DNA from: Paracoccaceae bacterium
Lineage (GTDB): Bacteria > Pseudomonadota > Alphaproteobacteria > Rhodobacterales > Rhodobacteraceae
Direction: 5' to 3'
NCBI GenBank assembly: GCA_023260935.1
Contig: JALQTL010000454.1
Coordinates: forward strand, 1 to 11,593
DNA length: 11,593 nt
Positions 6,044 through 11,593 of the stretch are shown here, piece after piece. Under the pieces are notes generated by a model, which made no database searches, was not told where the DNA came from, and saw nothing but the letters and a program-made list of their open reading frames with translations. The translations under genes were made by a program, and so were the position numbers. Numbering within the stretch: the first letter of the stretch is position 1; each line of letters starts with the position of its first letter.

Positions 6044-6814
6044 ATGGCCGTCAGGGGCAAGCTTCGGTTGGGTGTCAACATCGACCATGTGGCCACGCTG
6101 CGCAATGCACGCGGCAGCGCCTGGCCCGATCCCTTGCGCGCGGCCCTTCTGGCCGAGGCGGCGGGGGCTGACGGCATCACCGCCCATCTGCGCGAAGACC
6201 GCCGCCATATCCGCGACGAAGACATTGACGCGTTGATGGCCGGCATCCGTGTGCCGCTGAATTTCGAATGTGCGGCCACAGATGAAATGCAAGCCATCGC
6301 GCTGCGGGTTCGCCCGCATGCCATCTGCCTTGTACCCGAACGGCGCGAAGAGCGCACGACCGAAGGCGGGCTGGATGTGGCGGGCGACCAGAACCGTCTG
6401 GCAGGCTTTATTGCCCCTCTGCGCGATGCGGGCTGCCGGGTCAGCATGTTCATCGGCCATGATCCGCGCCAGATCGAAGCCTCGGCCCGGATCGGGGCGG
6501 CGGTGGTGGAATTGCATACCGGGCATTACAGCGACCTGCATGCCGAAGGCCGCACGGATGAGGCCGAGGCGGAGCTGGAGGCGCTGCGCAAGGGGGCCGC
6601 ACTTGCCAGCGGGCTGGGGCTGGAGGTTCATGCAGGCCATGGCCTGACCTTTGCCAACGTGGCCCCGGTGGCCGCCATGCCCGAGGTGGTGGAGCTGAAC
6701 ATTGGCCATTTCCTGATTGGCGAGGCCGTGTTCATGGGCCTTGGCTCTGCCATCGAGGAGATGCGCCGCCGGATGGACGCGGCCCGTCAGCCGGGGGCGG
6801 GCGCGGTGGCTTAA
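6044..6814 (+). CDS. pdxJ: Pyridoxine 5'-phosphate synthase
   Basis: PdxJ condenses 3-amino-2-oxopropyl phosphate with 1-deoxy-D-xylulose 5-phosphate to give pyridoxine 5'-phosphate, the ring-closing step of the DXP-dependent vitamin B6 pathway in the cytoplasm. The 256-residue TIM barrel shows LGVNIDHVATLRNARG (9-24), ADGITAHLREDRRHI (~42-56) with His48, the LNFE strand with Glu75, and VHAGHGLTF (195-203) with His199, matching the catalytic residues of the E. coli enzyme. NIGHFLIGEAVF-GL near 219-233 is the phosphate-binding end. Start ATG 6044 is preceded by AGGGGGA; a longer upstream reading overlaps the DUF2062 gene and lacks family similarity. The stop codon overlaps that of the convergent gene. 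In related genomes as I remember them pdxJ is followed by acpS and lepB; here it is not. Confidence 0.96.
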   Translation: MAVRGKLRLGVNIDHVATLRNARGSAWPDPLRAALLAEAAGADGITAHLREDRRHIRDEDIDALMAGIRVPLNFECAATDEMQAIALRVRPHAICLVPERREERTTEGGLDVAGDQNRLAGFIAPLRDAGCRVSMFIGHDPRQIEASARIGAAVVELHTGHYSDLHAEGRTDEAEAELEALRKGAALASGLGLEVHAGHGLTFANVAPVAAMPEVVELNIGHFLIGEAVFMGLGSAIEEMRRRMDAARQPGAGAVA

Positions 6815-7014
6815 TCCAGCTGCCGCGCTTCGGAAACCAGCATCACCGGAATGCCATCGCGGATGGGAAAGGCAAGATGCGCCGCCTTTGACACCAGTTC
6901 CTGCCGGGCGGCGTCATAGGTCAGGACCGCACGGGTGACCGGGCAGACAAGGCTTTCCAGCATGCGCGGGTCGAAGGTCACGCCGGGCTGAGAAGATTGG
7001 GGCAGGGGCGTCAT
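6811..7014 (-). CDS. Trm112/YcaR-like small protein
   Basis: The 67-residue product has a short N-terminal arm and then the Trm112/YcaR fold signature: FDPRMLESLVCPVTRAVLTY (~14-33) and HLAFPIRDGIPVMLVSEAR (46-64). Trm112-type proteins act as small partner or stabilising subunits, for example of methyltransferases. The role of the bacterial form is less clear. Of the four zinc cysteines of classical members only Cys24 is present, as in many alphaproteobacterial homologues, so zinc binding is unlikely. The ATG at 7014 overlaps the stop of the upstream LON gene (ATGA), implying translational coupling; longer readings of the frame are not supported. The gene ends in a TAA that shares bases with the pdxJ stop on the other strand. 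Confidence 0.85.
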   Translation of the reverse strand: MTPLPQSSQPGVTFDPRMLESLVCPVTRAVLTYDAARQELVSKAAHLAFPIRDGIPVMLVSEARQLD

Positions 7015-7655
7015 TGCATCACCTCTTCGCCGGCGCCGCCGCGCAGGGCAAATTCGATCAGTGTGACAAGCGTTTCGCGCCGCGTGGTGAGCGAGGGCGC
7101 TTCCAGCAGGGCCTGCTTGTCTTCGGGAGAGAAGGGGCACAGCATCGACAGCGAATTGATCAGCAGTTCGCAATCGGCGTCTTTCAGGCTGTCCCAGTCG
7201 GTCGACAGGTTCATCGCGGCCAGATAGCGGCCCAGAAGATCCAGAAAGGCGGCGCGGTCAAAGTAGGGGTCGGTTTCATCCTCACGCGACAGATCGCGCG
7301 CGAACCCGGCCCAATCCACGAGACAGCGGCGATAGGGGGCAAAGCCCTGCACCTCTTCGCGCACACGGAACCGGCTGATGCCCGAAAGGGTGATCATATA
7401 GCGCCCGTCTTCGGTTTCCGAAAACCCGGTCAGCCTGCCGGCGCAGCCGATGGCGTGCAGCCTTTTTTCACCGCCCGGCGTTTCACGCGGCTGGATCATG
7501 CCGATCAGCCGCGTCTTGGTTTTCATGCAATCCTCGATCATTGCCAGATAGCGTGGTTCGAAGATGTGCAGCGGCAACCGCGCCCGGGGCAACATCAGCG
7601 CGCCGGGCAGCGGAAAGACGGGAATGGTATCTGGCAGGTCCGATGAACTGATCAT
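7011..7655 (-). CDS. Stand-alone Lon N-terminal (substrate-binding) domain protein
   Basis: This 214-residue cytoplasmic protein consists of the substrate-recognition domain of Lon protease without the AAA+ ATPase or the Ser-Lys protease domain. The opening IPVFPLPGALMLPRARLPLHIFEPRYLAMIED (residues 11-42) is the hallmark of the family, followed by GCAGRLTGFSETEDGRYMITLSG-type strands (~69-93) and an alpha-helical half (~125-210). Such proteins are common in alphaproteobacteria. A role as adaptor or substrate sensor in proteostasis is assumed but not shown. It is the middle gene of a minus-strand unit: cnoX ends 27 bases before its start, and its own stop overlaps the next gene's start codon by four bases. 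Confidence 0.9.
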   Translation of the reverse strand: MISSSDLPDTIPVFPLPGALMLPRARLPLHIFEPRYLAMIEDCMKTKTRLIGMIQPRETPGGEKRLHAIGCAGRLTGFSETEDGRYMITLSGISRFRVREEVQGFAPYRRCLVDWAGFARDLSREDETDPYFDRAAFLDLLGRYLAAMNLSTDWDSLKDADCELLINSLSMLCPFSPEDKQALLEAPSLTTRRETLVTLIEFALRGGAGEEVMQ

Positions 7656-7682
7656 GTCCTGTCACCTAGGCCGATGCGACCT

Positions 7683-8588
<906 letters not shown>

Positions 8589-8618
8589 CTGATCCCTCTC
8601 AGGCTGATGGTTTGCCCT

Positions 8619-8647
8619 TATATGCGCCCGGCAAGCGGAAAGGCCAA
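8619..8647 (-). promoter_or_regulatory. Candidate promoter for the cnoX unit
   Basis: On the minus strand TTGGCC (8642-8647) is separated by 17 bases from CATATA (8619-8624), overlapping TATAAG (8617-8622). Either hexamer could act as -10. The leader to the cnoX ATG would be about 25 bases. The -35 matches the consensus only moderately. Confidence 0.35.
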
Positions 8648-8660
8648 GGGGGGAGGGGGA

Positions 8661-8689
8661 TTTACCGCACCTTGCCCCGCGGCTAGCCT
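8661..8689 (+). promoter_or_regulatory. Weak candidate promoter for the SGNH hydrolase
   Basis: TTTACC (8661-8666), a 17-base spacer and TAGCCT (8684-8689) have the right spacing but only partial hexamer matches. The -10 overlaps one arm of the TCAGGC dyad. This is the best plus-strand candidate before the ATG at 8726. Confidence 0.22.
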
Positions 8690-8725
8690 GAGGTTTCAGG
8701 CGACTGGCGGCGGCACGAGGTGGAC

Positions 8726-9367
8726 ATGCCCTTTCTGATGACCTTTGGCGACAGCAACACGCATGGCACGCCGCCGATCAGGGTAAGGGGCGAATACCGC
8801 CGTTTCGGGGCCGATATTCGCTGGCCGCAGGTCTGCTGGCGCGCGCTTGGTGCGGGCTGGGAACTGGCCGAGGAAGGCTTGCCCGGCCGCACCGCTGCCT
8901 TTGACGACCCGGTGATGGGCGATCACATGAACGGCCGGGCCGGGCTGAAGATTGCGCTGCAAAGCCATGGGCCGCTGGATGTGCTGACGATCATGCTGGG
9001 CACCAATGATGTGAAGGCGCGTTTTGCGGCCCCGGCCGAAACGGTGCTGGCGGGTGTGGCGGGGCTGGTCGATCTGGCGCTGTCGCTGGACATGCAGCAG
9101 CGCCATGGTGGCTTCAAGGTGCTGCTGATCTGCCCGCCGCCGGTAGAAGAGGTGGGCCCCATTGCGGGCGAATTCTACGGTGCCGCCGCGCGCAGCCGGG
9201 AATTACCACCGCTTTACCGCGCCTTTGCAGACGCCCGCGGCATCGGCTTTCTGGATGCGGGCCGCGTGATTTCCGTCAGCGCGCAGGATGGCATCCATTA
9301 CGACCCGGATGCGCATCATCGGCTGGGCGAAGCCGTGGCCGGGGCCATCCGGGCGATGATGGGCTAA
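8726..9367 (+). CDS. SGNH/GDSL-type hydrolase, MsAcT-like esterase/acyltransferase
   Basis: This 213-residue protein has the SGNH hydrolase blocks, counted from the ATG at 8726: FGDSNTHG with the nucleophile Ser10 (block I, GDSN instead of GDSL), EEGLPGRT with the block II glycine (~49-56), LGTND (block III, ~91-95), and DGIHYDP (Asp188, His191) completing the triad. The arrangement, including RWP near residue 33 and the IMLGTNDVKA stretch, resembles the Mycobacterium smegmatis acyltransferase/arylesterase MsAcT. An ester or carbohydrate-ester substrate is likely, but the natural one is unknown. No signal peptide is seen, so it should be cytoplasmic. I prefer ATG 8726 over the in-frame GTG at 8720, because GAGG at 8717-8720 gives the ATG a ribosome binding site. 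It is divergent from cnoX. Confidence 0.88.
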   Translation: MPFLMTFGDSNTHGTPPIRVRGEYRRFGADIRWPQVCWRALGAGWELAEEGLPGRTAAFDDPVMGDHMNGRAGLKIALQSHGPLDVLTIMLGTNDVKARFAAPAETVLAGVAGLVDLALSLDMQQRHGGFKVLLICPPPVEEVGPIAGEFYGAAARSRELPPLYRAFADARGIGFLDAGRVISVSAQDGIHYDPDAHHRLGEAVAGAIRAMMG

Positions 9368-9556
9368 GGCCAAACTGCCCTCCCCTTTTGCCCCCTTGCC
9401 AGAATCTGCGCGCAAGGGCATGGTCTGGCCCGAGCCGTGGCGATGGCGTCGCCGCAGGGGGCATACCCCGGGGCTTGCGGATCAGTCCGCATCCGTCCTG
9501 TACGCCGGGACCTTCCGGGGTCCGTTGGCGTGACCCTGTATGAAGGGGTCTGACAT
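9368..9556 (+). other. Intergenic region before the creatinase gene
   Basis: These 189 bases hold no convincing gene. A 7-bp inverted repeat (CCCTTGC 9393-9399, GCAAGGG 9412-9418) follows the hydrolase stop but has no T tract. CCCCGGGG lies at 9466-9473 and a 6-bp dyad with loop TCAG at about 9476-9491. A poor promoter-like pair, TTGCGG (9475-9480) and TGTACG (9499-9504), is 18 bases apart and overlaps that dyad, so the dyad could be an operator. The creatinase ribosome binding site AAGGGG lies at 9543-9548. Confidence 0.3.
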
Positions 9557-10771
9557 ATGACACTTATCCGTCCTGAAATGTATCGCTATCACAACGGTGG
9601 CCGCAAAGACGCGCTGCCCTTTGCCGATGAGGAATACCACCAGCGCATCGCCGGCCTGCGCGATATCATGGAAATGCACGGACTTGATGCCGTAGTGCTG
9701 ACCTCGATGCACAATGTGGCCTATTATTCGGGCTTTCTGTATTGCTCGTTCGGGCGGCCCTATGCCTGCGTCGTGACGCATGCCGATTGTGTCACCATCA
9801 GCGCGGGCATCGATGCGGGCCAGCCGTGGCGGCGCAGCATTTCCGACAACATCACCTATACCGACTGGAAGCGCGACAATTACTGGCGCGCGGTGGCATC
9901 GGTCACGGGCACGGGCAAGGTGATCGGCTGCGAGGCGGATCATCTGACGATGGAGCGCGCCGAAAAGCTGAACAGCTTCCTGCAACCGAAACGGGGCGTA
10001 GACATCTCGGCCGCGACCATGGAACAGCGGATGCGCAAATCCCCGGCCGAGATCGTGATGATCACCCATGGGGCCAATGTGGCCGATGTGGGGGGCTATG
10101 CCATCCGCGACGCGATCAGGGAAGGTGCGACCGAGCTGGAGGTTTCCATCGCCGGGCGCGACGCGATGGAGCGCGAGATTGCGCGGCGTTTCCCTGATGC
10201 CGAATACCGTGACACATGGGTCTGGTTCCAATCGGGGCTGAACACAGATGGCGCACACAACCCGGTGACCAACCGCAAGCTGAAGCGCGGCGATATCCTC
10301 TCGCTGAACTGTTTTCCCATGATCTCGGGTTATTACACCGCGCTGGAACGCACGCTTTTCGTGGGCGAATGCGATCCGGCCAGCCTGAAGGTCTGGGAAG
10401 CGAACGTGGCCGCCCATGAATACGGGATCAGCCTGTTGAAGCCGGGGGCAAGCTGTTCCGAAGTCACGCAGAAGATCAACGAATTCTTCGCCGAGCGTGA
10501 CATGCTGCAATACCGCACCTTCGGCTATGGCCATTCCTTCGGCGTGCTGTCGCATTACTATGGCCGCGAGGCGGGGCTGGAACTGCGCGAAGACATAGAC
10601 ACGGTGCTGGAACCCGGCATGGTGATCTCGATGGAACCGATGCTCACGATCGCCGATGGCCAGCCGGGTGCAGGTGGTTACCGCGAGCATGACATTCTGG
10701 TCATTACTGAAGACGGCAATACGAACATAACCGGCTATCCCTATGGGCCGGGGTTCAACATCGTGGGTTAA
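9557..10771 (+). CDS. Creatinase (creatine amidinohydrolase)
   Basis: Creatinase hydrolyses creatine to sarcosine and urea in the cytoplasm and shares the 'pita-bread' fold of M24 aminopeptidases without using metal. The 404-residue product matches the 403-residue Pseudomonas putida enzyme throughout, as far as I can recall it. FLYCSFGRPYA carries Phe65 and Arg67, WFQSGLNTDGAHNPVT carries the catalytic His234, and GYYTALERTLF carries Tyr260 and Glu264. TFGYGHSFG has His326, YYGREAGLELREDIDTVLEPGM has Arg337, and SMEPM has Glu360. These align with Phe62, Arg64, His232, Tyr258, Glu262, His324, Arg335 and Glu358 of P. putida. Start ATG 9557 follows AAGGGG. A terminator follows the stop. No creatininase, sarcosine oxidase, urease or transporter gene is adjacent, so the physiological substrate could be a related guanidino compound. 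Confidence 0.92.
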   Translation: MTLIRPEMYRYHNGGRKDALPFADEEYHQRIAGLRDIMEMHGLDAVVLTSMHNVAYYSGFLYCSFGRPYACVVTHADCVTISAGIDAGQPWRRSISDNITYTDWKRDNYWRAVASVTGTGKVIGCEADHLTMERAEKLNSFLQPKRGVDISAATMEQRMRKSPAEIVMITHGANVADVGGYAIRDAIREGATELEVSIAGRDAMEREIARRFPDAEYRDTWVWFQSGLNTDGAHNPVTNRKLKRGDILSLNCFPMISGYYTALERTLFVGECDPASLKVWEANVAAHEYGISLLKPGASCSEVTQKINEFFAERDMLQYRTFGYGHSFGVLSHYYGREAGLELREDIDTVLEPGMVISMEPMLTIADGQPGAGGYREHDILVITEDGNTNITGYPYGPGFNIVG

Positions 10772-10778
10772 CAGAAAC

Positions 10779-10810
10779 GTCATGCGGCTGTTATCCGCAT
10801 GACATTTGTT
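10779..10810 (+). terminator. Intrinsic terminator of the creatinase gene
   Basis: A perfect 9-bp stem, GTCATGCGG (10779-10787) with CCGCATGAC (10795-10803), closes a seven-base loop and is followed by ATTTGTT. It starts eight bases after the creatinase stop codon. The T tract is short and interrupted, so termination may be partial. Confidence 0.65.
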
Positions 10811-10811
10811 C

Positions 10812-10854
10812 GGGCCATTCCTGCGGCGATTTGAACCCGCAACAGGAATGGCCC
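10812..10854 (+). promoter_or_regulatory. Perfect 12-bp palindrome covering the ribosome binding site of the phytase-like gene
   Basis: GGGCCATTCCTG (10812-10823) is the exact inverted repeat of CAGGAATGGCCC (10843-10854), separated by 19 bases. The right arm contains the only good ribosome binding site (AGGAA, 10844-10848) and ends one base before the ATG at 10856. In RNA the stem would hide that site. Alternatively the arms are half-sites of a DNA operator. A weak promoter-like pair, TTGTTC (10806-10811) and ATTTGA (10829-10834) with 17 bases between, would place the left arm in the spacer and the right arm at the start of the transcript. Confidence 0.6.
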
Positions 10855-10855
10855 C

Positions 10856-11593
10856 ATGATCCTTCGCCACGTCTGCCTGACCTCCGCCCTTGCGCTTGGC
10901 ACGGCCCTGCCCGTGCAGGCCGAAATGGTCTTCAACCGCATCGCCACCTTTGCCACACCGCAGAACATGGCGGAGGGCGAAGATACGGCCCGCGAAAGCA
11001 GCGCCGAAATCATCTCGGCTTCGGATGACGGGATGACGCTGGTCTATACCGACAGCCCGCTGGGCGTGGTGGGGCTTGTCGACATCACCGATCCGCGGGC
11101 GCCCAAAGCGCTTGGCACCATCGCCATGGGCGGAGAGCCGACAACGGCGCATTTCGCCGGTGACAAGATCGTGGTGGGGGTGAATACCTCGGAAAGCTAT
11201 ACCAACCCGTCAGGCAAGCTGGTGACGGTGGATATGGCAACCCGCTCGGTCGTGGCGGAATGCGATCTGGGTGGGCAGCCGGATTCGGTGGCCAAGGCGC
11301 CGGATGGGTCGTTCGTTGCCGTGGCGGTGGAAAATGAACGCGACGAAGACGTGAATGATGGTGCCATCCCGCAGGCCCCGGCGGGGTTTGTGGTCAAGGT
11401 CGCGCTGAAGGACGGCCTGCCCGATTGCGCGGCAAAGCAGGTAATCGATGTGACCGGTCTGGCCGACATTGCCCCCGAAGATCCGGAGCCTGAATTCATC
11501 GACATCACCGCCGCCGGTGAGATTGCGCTGACGATGCAGGAAAACAACCATATCGTCGTGATTGGCGCCGACGGCACCGTGGCCAGCCACTTT
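10856..11593 (+). CDS. Exported beta-propeller protein, phytase/alkaline-phosphatase-like (partial, 3' end outside window)
   Basis: The first 246 residues are present and the frame is open to the last base. Residues 1-22 form a signal peptide (MILRHVCLTSALALG, ending VQA before Glu23), so the protein should be periplasmic or secreted. The mature part is a run of beta-strand repeats: GVVGLVDITDPRAPKALG (70-87) resembles the LVIVD propeller repeat, and LGGQPDSVAKAPDGSFVAVAVENERDED (138-165) is a typical propeller blade with an acidic turn that could bind calcium. In Rhodobacterales such proteins are annotated as esterase-like phytase-family or alkaline-phosphatase-like proteins of ~650-700 residues; this assignment is from memory. 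Start ATG 10856 has AGGAA eight bases upstream, inside a palindrome. Enzyme activity and substrate are unproven. Confidence 0.78.
   Translation, partial: MILRHVCLTSALALGTALPVQAEMVFNRIATFATPQNMAEGEDTARESSAEIISASDDGMTLVYTDSPLGVVGLVDITDPRAPKALGTIAMGGEPTTAHFAGDKIVVGVNTSESYTNPSGKLVTVDMATRSVVAECDLGGQPDSVAKAPDGSFVAVAVENERDEDVNDGAIPQAPAGFVVKVALKDGLPDCAAKQVIDVTGLADIAPEDPEPEFIDITAAGEIALTMQENNHIVVIGADGTVASHF

Larger units (their letters stand above)
8598..8701. repeat. Three copies of a TCAGGC motif in the cnoX/hydrolase divergent region
   Basis: CTCAGGCT at 8598-8605 is repeated inverted as AGCCTGAG at 8685-8692, on either side of the candidate promoters. A third TCAGGC at 8696-8701 makes a 6-bp hairpin or dyad with the second copy (8686-8691, loop GGTT). 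The placement suggests an operator shared by the two divergent genes; in GC-rich DNA a chance occurrence cannot be excluded. Confidence 0.35.

Noticed and set aside
9393..9418. Inverted repeat after the SGNH hydrolase as an intrinsic terminator
   Set aside because: The stem is only 7 bp with a 12-base loop and there is no T tract on either strand.
9557..10771. Reading the M24-family gene as a Xaa-Pro aminopeptidase or a DddP-type DMSP lyase
   Set aside because: The specific creatinase residues (Phe65, Arg67, His234, Tyr260, Arg337) and near collinearity with P. putida creatinase over the whole length fit creatinase better; the metal ligands of aminopeptidases are not evident.
9482..11152. 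A 556-codon minus-strand open frame opposite creatinase
   Set aside because: It runs across creatinase, its terminator and the start of the next gene, has no recognisable motif, and mirrors the codon bias of the plus strand.

Overview
The window looks like chromosomal DNA of a GC-rich alphaproteobacterium, most probably Rhodobacterales (Rhodobacter/Paracoccus/roseobacter type). The reasons are the gene content (folK, rpoZ, a bifunctional rel, two DUF2062 genes and pdxJ in one direction), the codon use, and the alphaproteobacterial forms of CnoX and the Trm112-like protein. It is mostly core housekeeping sequence. I see no tRNA, rRNA, CRISPR array, insertion sequence or phage gene, and no gene-free stretch longer than about 190 bases.

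Layout. (1) Positions 1-407, minus strand: the first ~66 codons of ispH, joined in frame near position 209 to what looks like the C-terminal part of a sulfide:quinone-reductase-type flavoprotein. This is most likely an assembly chimera or a rearrangement breakpoint. (2) Positions 485-1109, minus: a NYN-domain (LabA/DUF88) protein with an intrinsic terminator. (3) Positions 1255-6814, plus: folK, rpoZ, rel (ppGpp synthetase/hydrolase), two tandem DUF2062 membrane-protein paralogues, and pdxJ. A well-spaced sigma-70-type promoter lies in front of rpoZ. (4) Positions 6811-8588, minus: cnoX, a stand-alone Lon substrate-binding-domain protein and a Trm112-like small protein, a compact three-gene unit that converges on pdxJ with overlapping stop codons. 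(5) Positions 8726-9367, plus: an SGNH hydrolase related to the mycobacterial acyltransferase/esterase MsAcT, divergent from cnoX. (6) Positions 9557-10771, plus: a creatinase with every active-site residue I could check. (7) Positions 10856-11593, plus: the first 246 residues of an exported beta-propeller protein of the phytase/alkaline-phosphatase-like type, running off the window.

How the genes work together. rpoZ and rel form the clearest functional pair: rel makes and degrades (p)ppGpp, and omega carries the N-terminal residues that, in other proteobacteria, help build a ppGpp site on RNA polymerase. The cnoX unit points to protein quality control. folK, pdxJ and ispH are cofactor or isoprenoid genes. 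Creatinase stands alone, without creatininase or sarcosine oxidase in view.

I did not find a clear new multi-gene system. The best leads are the chimeric ispH end, a perfect 12-bp palindrome that covers the ribosome binding site of the phytase-like gene, the tandem DUF2062 pair with a G11 tract in the second gene's leader, and a repeated TCAGGC motif in the cnoX/hydrolase divergent region.
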